Shown one piece after another: positions 16,128-25,061 of a stretch of 38,040 nt of DNA. Position numbers and translations under genes: made by a program. Position 1 is the stretch's first letter; each line of letters starts with the position of its first letter. This stretch comes from Planctomycetes bacterium UBA1146. GTDB taxonomy: Bacteria; Planctomycetota; UBA8108; UBA1146. The DNA lies in assembly GCA_002311345.1 (NCBI GenBank), contig DCAA01000021.1, positions 17,713 through 55,752 of the forward strand. The letters run 5' to 3'. Under the pieces are notes generated by a model. The model saw nothing but the letters and a program-made list of their open reading frames with translations, did not search any database and was not told the DNA's origin.

Positions 16128-18546
16128 GCAGGGTGAATACTCTGGCTCAAATATCAAGGTCCTGGAGGGCATCGAGGCTGTCCGGAAAAGACCGGGAATG
16201 TACATCGGCAGCACGGGGCCAGACGGACTCCACCATCTTGTCTATGAGGTGGTTGATAACTGTATCGATGAGGCGATGGCGGGCCACGCTGATCATGTGA
16301 CGGTGATCATCAACCACGATGGCAGCCTCTCGGTCGAGGATGACGGCAGGGGAATTCCCACCGACTGGCACGAGGACCAGCAAATGTCCGCTGTCGAGGT
16401 GGTGATGACCAAACTTCACGCCGGGGGCAAGTTTGATAATGAAACCTACAAGGTATCCGGGGGTCTTCACGGGGTAGGAGTCTCGGTGGTAAATGCCCTC
16501 TCGGAGCAACTCACGGTGGAGGTCTGCCGCGAGGGAGGATGCTGGAGGCAGGACTATTCCCGCGGGGTCCCCACATCCGAACTGAGAAAAATCAAAGATG
16601 CAGATGACACGGGAACCAAGGTCACCTTCCAGGCAGATCCAGAAATCTTTGACACGGTGGTTTTTCAGCGGGAGGTGCTTGGCAAGCGGTTGCGCGAGTT
16701 GGCGTATCTAAATGCTGGCCTGGAGATCAGATACATCGATGAGCGCGGTGAGGACGGGCGGTATGAAGAAACCTTCCATTTCCCGGCAGGCCTCGAGGCT
16801 TTCATCCGCGACATCAACTCCAAGCGATCGACGATTTATGATGAGGTCATCTCGTTTCAGAAAGAAGTCGACAACGTTGTCATAGACGTTGCGATGCAGC
16901 ATAACGATGGCTATTCCCAGGAGCAAATCCTCACCTTCGCCAACAACATCAATACCCATCACGGTGGCACACATCTGAGCGGGTTTCGCTCCTCGCTAAC
17001 GAGGACTTTCAACCGTTTCGCCAAAGAGATGAACCTGTTCAGGAATGACACTCCCCCCGACGGCAAGGACTACCAGGAGGGGTTAGCCGCAGTGGTCAGC
17101 GTCAAACTTCCCGATCCGCAGTTCGAGGGACAGACCAAGGAAAAGCTGGGCAATACGGAGATCGAAGGGATCGTGCAGTCGCTCGTTAACGAGGCCCTTG
17201 GGCACTGGATCAACATGAACCCGGCAGTTGGAAAGAAAATCATCCACAAAGCGCTCGATGCGGCTCGCGCACGGGAAGCCGCGCGAAAAGCACGGGACTT
17301 AACGCGGCGAAAAGGTCTTCTGGGCGCCGGTAGCTTGCCAGGCAAACTTCACGATTGCCGCAGTCGCAATCGCGACGAAACGGAACTCTTCATCGTGGAG
17401 GGGGATTCTGCCGGAGGCTCCGCCAAGGGAGGCCGCGATTCGATGGTGCAGGCGATCTTGCCCATCAAGGGAAAGATCCTCAACGTTGAAAAGGCGCGGA
17501 TCGACAAGGCGCTACAACACGAAGAAATCCAGGCGATCATCACCGCGCTAGGTACCGGGATCGGTGACGAGTTCGACATCGACAAACTGCGCTACGCGAG
17601 GATTATTATCATGACGGACGCGGACGTAGATGGTTCGCACATCCGCACCCTGTTGCTGACCTTCTTCTATCGCCACCTCACTACGGTTGTGAAAGAGGGT
17701 AAAATCTTCATCGCCCAGCCACCTCTTTATCGCGTCAAGTGGAAGAACCGAGATGAGTACATCGTCACCGAGCAAGGGCTCGAGGCGGCCCTGGTCGACC
17801 TGGCGGCAGATCACGGCAGTCTTCGTTTCGAGAGGGATGGCAAGCCCGCCGAGATTTCCGGCGCGGACCTCAAGGCGGTAGTAGAGGCGGTGCACTATCT
17901 TCAGCGTGCCCAGGGAAGAATGCGCAGAAAAGGTTTCTTGCTCGAGGAATGGTTGCGAGAAGGATGGGCCTCCGAGAGGGAAGTGCCCGCGTTTCTTCCG
18001 AAAAGCGATGAAGGAGACCTGGCGCTGGAGAGCGCCGAGGATCTCAGCGAGGCGCTAGATTCGAGAGGGGAAGAGTTCCAGGGGATCGAGGTGCCGCTGG
18101 CAAAACAAACCACAGAAACGGTCAAAGCGCTGCAGTCGCTGGGATTTCCTGCGAGCGGAATCCTGTCGGCGGGTGAAGATGACGGCGAGTTTGGGGTGCC
18201 TATCATCGATTTCTCCCTCGAAGGTCATGAAACAACTTCTCCTTACCGGTTCGCGATCGATTCGACGGAAGAGGGTGGTGATACCCTGGCCGATGCGGTT
18301 GCCGCCATGTTTGCGCTGTTAAAGAGCAAGGTGGCGCTGACTCGTTTCAAGGGCCTCGGCGAGATGAATCCGGACCAGCTCTGGGAGACGACGATGGATC
18401 CTTCCAAGCGAGTGTTGTTCAAGGTCACCATCGACGATGCCACGGCTACCGACGAATTGTTTAGAATTTTGATGGGTACGGACGTAGCCCCGCGCCGAGA
18501 GTACATCGAAAAACACGCTCTCGAAGCGCGAGAACTCGATATTTAA
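16105..18546 (+). CDS. gyrB: DNA gyrase subunit B
   Basis: The ATPase subunit of gyrase, which introduces negative supercoils. The 813-aa protein shows the GHKL ATP site (EVVDNCIDEAMAGH from ~48, DDGRGIP, GGLHGVGVSVVNALS), the transducer, and the TOPRIM domain (EGDSAGGSAKGGRDS from ~432, DADVDGSHIRTLLL near 505). A ~170-residue insert (YIVTEQGLEAAL to about YRFAIDSTEEGG) lies in the C-terminal half before GLGEMNPDQLWETTMDP, as in longer, E. coli-size GyrB. The GTG at 16105, preceded by GGAGAGGG, was chosen; a longer frame from 15973 lies inside dciA. It is followed by panB after 27 bases, not by gyrA. Confidence 0.97.
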   Translation: MRILTKGKQGEYSGSNIKVLEGIEAVRKRPGMYIGSTGPDGLHHLVYEVVDNCIDEAMAGHADHVTVIINHDGSLSVEDDGRGIPTDWHEDQQMSAVEVVMTKLHAGGKFDNETYKVSGGLHGVGVSVVNALSEQLTVEVCREGGCWRQDYSRGVPTSELRKIKDADDTGTKVTFQADPEIFDTVVFQREVLGKRLRELAYLNAGLEIRYIDERGEDGRYEETFHFPAGLEAFIRDINSKRSTIYDEVISFQKEVDNVVIDVAMQHNDGYSQEQILTFANNINTHHGGTHLSGFRSSLTRTFNRFAKEMNLFRNDTPPDGKDYQEGLAAVVSVKLPDPQFEGQTKEKLGNTEIEGIVQSLVNEALGHWINMNPAVGKKIIHKALDAARAREAARKARDLTRRKGLLGAGSLPGKLHDCRSRNRDETELFIVEGDSAGGSAKGGRDSMVQAILPIKGKILNVEKARIDKALQHEEIQAIITALGTGIGDEFDIDKLRYARIIIMTDADVDGSHIRTLLLTFFYRHLTTVVKEGKIFIAQPPLYRVKWKNRDEYIVTEQGLEAALVDLAADHGSLRFERDGKPAEISGADLKAVVEAVHYLQRAQGRMRRKGFLLEEWLREGWASEREVPAFLPKSDEGDLALESAEDLSEALDSRGEEFQGIEVPLAKQTTETVKALQSLGFPASGILSAGEDDGEFGVPIIDFSLEGHETTSPYRFAIDSTEEGGDTLADAVAAMFALLKSKVALTRFKGLGEMNPDQLWETTMDPSKRVLFKVTIDDATATDELFRILMGTDVAPRREYIEKHALEARELDI

Positions 18547-18573
18547 ACGCTGAGGAAACAGGACAAAGACGTC

Positions 18574-19437
18574 ATGGCCAGAACCACCATACAGGACTTG
18601 ATGAAATGGAAGCGCGAGGGGCATCGATGGGTGTGCCTGACCGCCTATGATGCGCCCACCGCGCGGGTACTCGCTGCAACCGAAGTTCCCGTGGTGTTGG
18701 TGGGCGATTCGCTTGGTAACGTGATCCTGGGACACGACAGCACCATCCCGGTCACCATGGAGAACATGGTTCATCACACCGCCGCGGTTCGAAGAGGGGC
18801 GCCGGAATTATTTATCGTCGGTGATCTTCCGTTTCTCGCTGTTCAGGTTTCTGAAGACGAGGCTGTGAGAAACGCCGGGCGCCTCATCCAGGAAGGCGGC
18901 GCCGATGCCGTCAAGCTGGAAGGTGGTGGTCCCCGCGCAGCCACGGTCAAGAGAATCATCGAGGCCGGGATCCCCGTCATGGGGCATCTCGGACTTACGC
19001 CCCAGAATGCTACCCAGTTGGGTGGGTATCGTGTTCAGGGTGTCGACGAGAACTCTGCCCGGAAAATTCGCGAAGACGCCATCTCGCTCGAACAGGCTGG
19101 CGCTTTTTCCATCGTGCTGGAGTGTGTTCCGGCCCCCCTGGCGGCTTCCATCGCCAAAGAACTTGCGATTCCCATCATCGGTATCGGCGCTGGTGGCGAT
19201 GTCGATGCACAGGTATTGGTTTTTCATGACCTGGTCGGTCTTTCTGGTGATTTTCAACCCCGCTTCGTTCGCCGTTATGTCGAGATTGAAGAGCAGATGC
19301 GCGATGCGGTGAAAAGATTCCAGGAGGATGTTACTTCCGGCTCTTTCCCCTCCAGCAAGGAATCCTTCTCGATGCCCCATTCCAAGGATGCAGCTGAGGG
19401 TTCCGAGCAGAATCCGGAGACAGAACTCAGTGGATAG
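18574..19437 (+). CDS. panB: 3-methyl-2-oxobutanoate hydroxymethyltransferase (ketopantoate hydroxymethyltransferase)
   Basis: PanB adds a hydroxymethyl group from methylene-tetrahydrofolate to alpha-ketoisovalerate, the first step to pantothenate and CoA. The 287-aa TIM-barrel protein has the expected ligands: metal-binding Asp45 (LVGDSLGNV), Asp84 (IVGDLPF) and Glu116 (VKLEGGG), and catalytic Glu183 (LECVPAPLA). MGHLGLTPQ is the family signature. A ~26-residue charged tail goes beyond the usual length. It lies 27 bases after gyrB and overlaps panE, so it is probably transcribed with the gyrase genes. Confidence 0.95.
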   Translation: MARTTIQDLMKWKREGHRWVCLTAYDAPTARVLAATEVPVVLVGDSLGNVILGHDSTIPVTMENMVHHTAAVRRGAPELFIVGDLPFLAVQVSEDEAVRNAGRLIQEGGADAVKLEGGGPRAATVKRIIEAGIPVMGHLGLTPQNATQLGGYRVQGVDENSARKIREDAISLEQAGAFSIVLECVPAPLAASIAKELAIPIIGIGAGGDVDAQVLVFHDLVGLSGDFQPRFVRRYVEIEEQMRDAVKRFQEDVTSGSFPSSKESFSMPHSKDAAEGSEQNPETELSG

Positions 19438-20416
19438 CCCGATGGATAAAAGTCCTTCAACACGAGACATCGCGGTCGTAGGGGCCGGCGCGCTGGGGCG
19501 GTGGATCGCCGCAAGGATGGCATCCGGCGGGGCCGATGTGTCGCTGGTCACGAGGCCCGGCACGAACACGGGAACCACATCTTGCAGCATCGTTGGAGAT
19601 CACACCGCTGGTGAAGATGGTTCACAGTCACTGCTATTGCAGGAAATCACTTCAGGACCCGCAACGGCTTTTTGTAACGAGAAGTTTCGTTGGTTGTTGC
19701 TATGCACAAAGGCAAGAGACCTGGAGGCAGCTGTTCGAGAAACCAAAGACCTTATTGCCGTCGACGGATGTATTGCGGTACTGAGCAACGGGCTCGGCCA
19801 TACCGAGACGTTAAAAACTTTCGGCATCGAGAGATGTGTTACCGCGAGCGTTACTTATGGACTGTTCGCCGCTGAGGATGGCTCGGTACATCGCTGTGGA
19901 GATGGCGGCGAAGTCGTGATCGGTCCTCTCGATACGGGTAGTGGCGAGCCGCTAGCAACAGAGCAATCAGAAGAACTGGCTCGCCGGTTTACAGAGTGCT
20001 CGATAGCAACCCGCGTAGTTGCAGATGGAACTGAACAGGTGTGGAGGAAGGTGATGCTGAATGCCGGGATTAATCCGGTTGCCGCATTACTCGGATGTAA
20101 AAACGGTGACCTGCCAGCACACAGCGCCTTTGCTCTTTGCGTCGAGGCTGCCAGAGAAGTGCAGGGGGTAGCCATCGCTGCCGGGGTAGACCTGACAGCC
20201 ATCGACGCGGAACAGGCGTTGAGGGATCTGTGCCGAGATACCGCAACGAATCGCTGCTCCACCCTGCAGGATCTCGATGCGGGCAGACCTACGGAGATGG
20301 AGTGGGTCTGTGGTTCGGTAGTGAGAATCGCAGAGTCGGATGGGCAAGAAGCGCCAGCCAACCGCTTGTTGGGGGCACTGGTGCGCGACATGGAGATGAC
20401 TCAGGCAGCCAGCTAG
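19430..20416 (+). CDS. panE: 2-dehydropantoate 2-reductase (ketopantoate reductase)
   Basis: PanE reduces ketopantoate to pantoate with NADPH, the step after PanB. The N-terminal Rossmann motif is VVGAGALG. The catalytic Lys lies in WRKVMLNAGINPVAALLG, the family signature, followed by the helical C-terminal domain. The GTG at 19430 was chosen because GGAGA lies nine bases upstream and the overlap with panB suggests coupling, giving 328 aa; an in-frame ATG at 19442 gives 324 aa and cannot be excluded. A hairpin follows the stop codon before gyrA. Confidence 0.92.
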   Translation: MDSPMDKSPSTRDIAVVGAGALGRWIAARMASGGADVSLVTRPGTNTGTTSCSIVGDHTAGEDGSQSLLLQEITSGPATAFCNEKFRWLLLCTKARDLEAAVRETKDLIAVDGCIAVLSNGLGHTETLKTFGIERCVTASVTYGLFAAEDGSVHRCGDGGEVVIGPLDTGSGEPLATEQSEELARRFTECSIATRVVADGTEQVWRKVMLNAGINPVAALLGCKNGDLPAHSAFALCVEAAREVQGVAIAAGVDLTAIDAEQALRDLCRDTATNRCSTLQDLDAGRPTEMEWVCGSVVRIAESDGQEAPANRLLGALVRDMEMTQAAS

Positions 20417-20420
20417 AGAA

Positions 20421-20440
20421 CCGGGGCACCTCGGTGCCGG
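20421..20440 (+). terminator. Hairpin between panE and gyrA
   Basis: GGCAC, loop CTCG, GTGCC with flanking CC/GG that can pair around two bulged G. It starts four bases after the panE stop and ends 21 bases before the gyrA start. No U-tract is present, so read-through into gyrA is likely; it may separate or stabilise transcript segments. Confidence 0.4.
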
Positions 20441-20461
20441 TGGATCAGGAGACCGAAACCG

Positions 20462-22912
20462 ATGACAGACGAACAGCAGATCCAAACCCTGTCTCTCGAA
20501 GAAGAGATGAAAAGTTCGTACCTCACCTACGCCATGAGTGTGATCATCCAGCGGGCATTACCGGATGTGCGTGACGGTCTGAAGCCGTCCCAGCGACGGA
20601 TTCTCGTCGCCATGAACGATCTCAACCTGGGGCCCCGCTCCAAGCATAGAAAATGCGCAAAGGTTGCCGGAGACACCTCGGGAAACTACCACCCCCACGG
20701 CGAATCGGTGATCTATCCCACTCTGGTCCGGATGGCACAGCCATTCAACATGCGCCAGACGATGGTAGACGGGCAGGGCAATTTCGGCTCCATCGATGGA
20801 GACCCCCCTGCGGCGATGAGATATACCGAAGCACGGATGACCGAGGCTTCCACGGAGATGCTTGCTGATATCGATAAGGAAACGGTCGACTTCATCCGTA
20901 ACTACGATGACACCCGAGATGAACCCACAGTCCTGCCAGGTAAGTTCCCCAATCTCATCGTCAATGGTGGCTCGGGAATCGCTGTCGGGATGTCGACCAA
21001 CTTTGCCCCACATAATTTGCAGGAAACCTGTGATGCCTTGCTGTTGTTGCTCGATAACCCCGAAGTTCAACTGAAAGACCTGCTGGAGGTAGTCGAGGGC
21101 CCCGATTTTCCGACCGGGGGCGTGATTTGCGGTCGCAGGGGTATTCTCGATGCCTACAGCAAGGGCCGCGGCCTGCTCACATTGCGGGCCAAGACCCATT
21201 TCGAGGAGGTGACCAAGACAAAAGAAGCGATCATCATCACAGAAATTCCCTATCAGGTAACGAAGGCCAAGCTTGCCACGGACATCGCGGGGCTGGTCAA
21301 GGACGGCAGGATCACCGGGGTTTCAGATATCCGGGATGAGTCTGACAGGACAGGAATCCGTCTGGTCGTCGAATTGAAAAAGGATGAGAACCCACAGGTG
21401 CTTCTCAATCAACTCTTCAAGCATACCCAACTACAAACGACTTTTGGCATCCAGCAAATCGCTCTCGTCAACGGTAGGCCTCGCACACTCAGCCTGCTGG
21501 AGTTGCTCCAGGCCTACAGGGATCACCGCCGGGAAGTGATCCGTCGCCGGTCGCGCCACTTGCTGATCAAGGCAGAACGCAAGGCACATATCCTGGAAGG
21601 ACTTATCTGCGCGACCGATAGCATCGATCGGGTCATTGAATTGATCCGGGCAAACCACAGCGAAGAAGACGCGCGGAATGTTTTGATGTCAGAGTTTACG
21701 CTGACCAGAATCCAGACGGATGCGATTTTGAGAATGCAGTTGCGCCGTCTGACGGGTCTCGAGTGCGAGAAACTTCAGGAGGATCTGGGCGAGACACGTG
21801 AGGAAGTCGGATACCACCGCAAGGTTCTCACCGAGGACAACGTGGTGACGGAGATTATCCGTGAGGATATCCACGATCTGCGCGATCGTTTCAAGGATGG
21901 GCGCAGGACCGCAATCGAAGAGGACGCGGAAGAGATCAATTACATAGACTTGATTACCGAGGAGGATGTGGTGGTGACCCTGACCCAGCAGGGGTACGTG
22001 AAGAGAACACCGCTTACCACGTACAAATCCCAGGGACGAGGAGGGAAGGGGGTCTCGGGCGGCAATGTGCGCGAAGATGACTTCGTCAAGAGTCTCTTCG
22101 TCGCCGGTACACACGACACGCTGCTACTCTTCTCTGATCGGGGCAAGGTGTACTGGCTCAAGGTTTACGAGCTTCCTGATCTGGCGCGAACTGCTCGGGG
22201 AAAGCCGGTCGTACATCTTCTCGAATTGGGAAAAGAGGAGAAGATTCTACGCATGATACGGGTCGCGCAATTTGATGATCGCCAGTTGCTCTTTGCAACA
22301 CGTATGGGGAAGGTCAAGAAGACGCCTCTAGTGGCGTATTCCCGTCCCAAGCGGACCGGGATCAAGGCGATCAAGATCAACGAGGATGACGAGTTGATCG
22401 GAGTCACCATCACATCCGGTGACGATGAGGTGGTCCTCTCCACCGCCTCGGGTATGTCGATTCGGTTCTCGGAGCAAGACGCTCGCCCGATGGGGCGCGA
22501 TGCTGCAGGCGTTATCGGGATTACCCTAAGTGCTGACGATCGCGTTGTTTCGATGACCGTTGCCAATGATGAAGGTGCTCTGATCACGGTCTGTGAGCAT
22601 GGTTATGGCAAACGAACCCGATTCAGCGAGTACCGCTCCCAGAAACGGGGTGGAAAAGGGCTGATCGACATCCGCACAAGCAAGAGGAACGGAAAAGTGG
22701 TTGCTGCTCGCGCGCTTTCTCAAAACTGCGATGCGATGCTGATGACTTCCAGCGGGATGCTGGTGCGAATTTCTCTCGAGAATGTTCGGCCTATCGGACG
22801 AAACACTCAGGGAGTTCGACTGATCAACGTCAAGGATGGAGATGTGGTCATCGGCATGGAACTCGTCGAGACGGCAACAGTGGACCCAGAACAAGACTCC
22901 ACACAGGACTAG
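20462..22912 (+). CDS. gyrA: DNA gyrase subunit A
   Basis: The DNA-cleaving subunit of gyrase. The 816-aa protein has the winged-helix region with catalytic Tyr121 (AAMRYTEARM), the tower and coiled coil, and a C-terminal beta-pinwheel with a gyrase-specific box in slightly changed form (QGRGGKG in the first blade, KRGGKG in the last), so it is GyrA rather than ParC. In the quinolone region the sequence is HPHGESVIYPTLVRMAQ: the Ser83 equivalent is kept (Ser82), the Asp87 equivalent is Pro86. AGGAG precedes the ATG. panB-panE separates it from gyrB. Confidence 0.97.
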   Translation: MTDEQQIQTLSLEEEMKSSYLTYAMSVIIQRALPDVRDGLKPSQRRILVAMNDLNLGPRSKHRKCAKVAGDTSGNYHPHGESVIYPTLVRMAQPFNMRQTMVDGQGNFGSIDGDPPAAMRYTEARMTEASTEMLADIDKETVDFIRNYDDTRDEPTVLPGKFPNLIVNGGSGIAVGMSTNFAPHNLQETCDALLLLLDNPEVQLKDLLEVVEGPDFPTGGVICGRRGILDAYSKGRGLLTLRAKTHFEEVTKTKEAIIITEIPYQVTKAKLATDIAGLVKDGRITGVSDIRDESDRTGIRLVVELKKDENPQVLLNQLFKHTQLQTTFGIQQIALVNGRPRTLSLLELLQAYRDHRREVIRRRSRHLLIKAERKAHILEGLICATDSIDRVIELIRANHSEEDARNVLMSEFTLTRIQTDAILRMQLRRLTGLECEKLQEDLGETREEVGYHRKVLTEDNVVTEIIREDIHDLRDRFKDGRRTAIEEDAEEINYIDLITEEDVVVTLTQQGYVKRTPLTTYKSQGRGGKGVSGGNVREDDFVKSLFVAGTHDTLLLFSDRGKVYWLKVYELPDLARTARGKPVVHLLELGKEEKILRMIRVAQFDDRQLLFATRMGKVKKTPLVAYSRPKRTGIKAIKINEDDELIGVTITSGDDEVVLSTASGMSIRFSEQDARPMGRDAAGVIGITLSADDRVVSMTVANDEGALITVCEHGYGKRTRFSEYRSQKRGGKGLIDIRTSKRNGKVVAARALSQNCDAMLMTSSGMLVRISLENVRPIGRNTQGVRLINVKDGDVVIGMELVETATVDPEQDSTQD

Positions 22913-23381
22913 TTGTGGAAAAACTCTCTGGAACTGGGTGGTAGATTCTTCCCCTGGTTCATGGCATATCATCCGTGATCGTACAATCCGAATCGATGGC
23001 TGAGTTGAGTTACCATCCTGTGGAGCCAGTTCGGGATCCAAAAGTACGAACGGCATGGGCTCGCAGTTCAAGACATGATTCTGAAGACTTGCGTGTAGTC
23101 GATGTGGGGAAAAGGGGATAAGGGCATCGACAGTCGTGGTGGCGTGAGGAAGGGGTCCTCGCGCCGCATCGAGGGGAACGTATCCAGGCGGGGAATCCCG
23201 GATACGTGGCCATGGATACCGAACCAAATCCAGTACAGATCCGTTCCTCTCGCAGGTTCTGGTCTGAACTTGAATTCTGCTAGGAGATTTGTCTGGCATT
23301 TCGATGGTAGCAGGCGAGGGCCCAGGAGTCCCGGGTTCCGCGCCGGCTCGAAGTCGAGGTCGACCTGCCCGACGCCCGAAG
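22913..23381. other. Intergenic region between gyrA and the XPB helicase gene
   Basis: No gene can be supported in these 469 bases. A minus-strand frame reaching in from gyrA has no family sequence. A TGTGGAAAA at 22914-22922 is a one-mismatch DnaA box on the minus strand. An inverted repeat with arms ACGTATCC/GGATACGT lies at 23178-23207. The promoter of the XPB operon should be here, but I see no convincing -35/-10 pair. Confidence 0.5.
23178..23207. repeat. Inverted repeat upstream of the XPB operon
   Basis: Arms ACGTATCC and GGATACGT are perfect over eight bases. The 14 bases between them can form an inner GGG-AAT-CCC stem joined directly to the right arm, with AGGCG bulged on the left. 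It lies about 175 bases before the helicase start. It may be an operator or an RNA fold in the leader. Confidence 0.4.
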
Positions 23382-25061
23382 ATGAATACTGACGAAAAGT
23401 CGCTTATCGTACAGAGTGATGGAACGCTGCTGCTGGAGGTTCATCATCCTTCGGCGCAACGCTTGCGCCACGAGCTGGCCGCCATCGCCCACCTGGAGAA
23501 GAGCCCCGAGTACTTCCACGAGTACCGGATATCCCCCATCTCCATATGGAATGCTGCCCAGTCTGGCTGGAGCGAAGAACGTATACTCTCCCTTCTCGAA
23601 GACAACGCCCGCTACCCGGTACCCAAGGCACTCGTCGAGACGATCAAGAAAGCGCTCGCAAGTTTTGGGCGTTTCGAGTTGGTCCGGTTGCCAGACAGTG
23701 AAACGTTAATCTTGCGCCCACAGGATCCAACCGATGAGCATCTGGAACTGCTCTCGGCCAGACCATCCCTTGCCACGATCTTGACCAATCCGGTAGAGGA
23801 CAATGCCTACCGTATCGATCCCGCACATCGCGGCTTGTTGAAAATCGCCATGATTCGCAATGGATTCCCCATAGTAGATCGTGCTGGGTTTCGAACCGGG
23901 GCCGCGGTTGAAGTCGAATTCTGTCCGGACTCTCAACTGGAGTTACGCAATTACCAGAACGAATCGGTCGATTCGTTCTTCTCCAACCAGGGAGGGGGAG
24001 GTGGTTCGGGAGTGGTTGTTCTTCCTTGCGGTGCGGGGAAGACGATGGTGGGAATCGGGCTGATAGAAAAACTGAAGTGTCAGACCCTCATTCTGGCTCC
24101 GAACATCACCAGTGTGCGCCAGTGGCGCAAGGAAATCATCAAGTGGACTACCCTGGGCGAAGAAGATGTGGCCGAGTATTCGGGCGTGAGAAAAGACATC
24201 GCCCCCATCACGGTCGCCACCTATCAGATTACCTCTCACCGACGCTCGAACACCGAGGAATTCACCCATCTTGAATTGTTCTCTGGCCACGACTGGGGCC
24301 TCATCATCTACGATGAGGTCCACATGCTCCCGGCTCCGGTATTCCGGTTCACAGCAGAAATTCAAGCTCGTCGTCGGTTGGGCCTTACGGCAACCCTGGT
24401 GCGAGAGGATGGGCGCGAAGACGAGGTTTTTACGCTGATCGGCCCTCGAATATACGATATGCCCTGGCGAGATCTCGAGAAAGAAGGCTTTATCGCCAGG
24501 GTGCGTTGCGTGGAGGTACGGCTCGATCTTCCTGCTGAGGAAAGAGAGGGGTATCTCGCCGCAGACCGACGTCACCGGTTCCGGATCTCTTCGGAGAACC
24601 CGATGAAACTGAAACGTCTGCGCCAGATTCTAAAGAGGCATGCTGGAGATCGGATTCTGGTGATCGGCCAGTACCTGCGACAACTCAAAGAGGTCGCCCG
24701 TTCGATTGGGGCACCATTGATCACCGGACACACGCCGCAGGACGAACGCGATCGGCTGTACGCGGCTTTCCGCAGCGGGGATGTTCCGACGCTCATCGTG
24801 AGCAAGGTGGGCAACTTTGCCGTCGATCTTCCCAATGCATCCGTGGCAGTGCAGATCTCGGGGACCTACGGGTCCCGGCAGGAAGAAGCACAGCGGCTCG
24901 GCCGGGTTCTGCGCCCCAAGACAGATGGGCGCGAGGCTACCTTCTATTCTCTCGTGACCCGGGATACTCGCGACCAGGATTTTGCGCAGAGGCGCCAACG
25001 GTTTTTGATGGAGCAGGGATATCAGTACGAAATCGAGGAGCAAGAGGAGGTGCTGCAGTGA
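23382..25061 (+). CDS. XPB/Rad25-type superfamily 2 DNA helicase
   Basis: A 559-aa bacterial homologue of the 3'-5' helicase XPB (ERCC3), which in eukaryotes opens DNA in repair and transcription; bacterial versions are poorly understood. The N-terminal ~190 residues begin SLIVQSDGTLLLEVHHPSA, similar to mycobacterial XPB, and include the damage-recognition-like part. Helicase motifs follow: Walker A LPCGAGKT (~213-220), DEVH box (~310), TATLVREDGRE with the RED motif of XPB, and QRLGRVLRP (motif VI). The ATG at 23382 was chosen because homologous sequence starts there, although its Shine-Dalgarno is weak; upstream in-frame starts at 23289 and 23304 give low-complexity sequence. It overlaps the next gene by four bases. 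Confidence 0.9.
   Translation: MNTDEKSLIVQSDGTLLLEVHHPSAQRLRHELAAIAHLEKSPEYFHEYRISPISIWNAAQSGWSEERILSLLEDNARYPVPKALVETIKKALASFGRFELVRLPDSETLILRPQDPTDEHLELLSARPSLATILTNPVEDNAYRIDPAHRGLLKIAMIRNGFPIVDRAGFRTGAAVEVEFCPDSQLELRNYQNESVDSFFSNQGGGGGSGVVVLPCGAGKTMVGIGLIEKLKCQTLILAPNITSVRQWRKEIIKWTTLGEEDVAEYSGVRKDIAPITVATYQITSHRRSNTEEFTHLELFSGHDWGLIIYDEVHMLPAPVFRFTAEIQARRRLGLTATLVREDGREDEVFTLIGPRIYDMPWRDLEKEGFIARVRCVEVRLDLPAEEREGYLAADRRHRFRISSENPMKLKRLRQILKRHAGDRILVIGQYLRQLKEVARSIGAPLITGHTPQDERDRLYAAFRSGDVPTLIVSKVGNFAVDLPNASVAVQISGTYGSRQEEAQRLGRVLRPKTDGREATFYSLVTRDTRDQDFAQRRQRFLMEQGYQYEIEEQEEVLQ

Noticed and set aside
22526..23299. Minus-strand 257-codon frame overlapping the gyrA end
   Set aside because: Half of it is antisense to conserved gyrA sequence, and the rest has no recognisable domain or start site.
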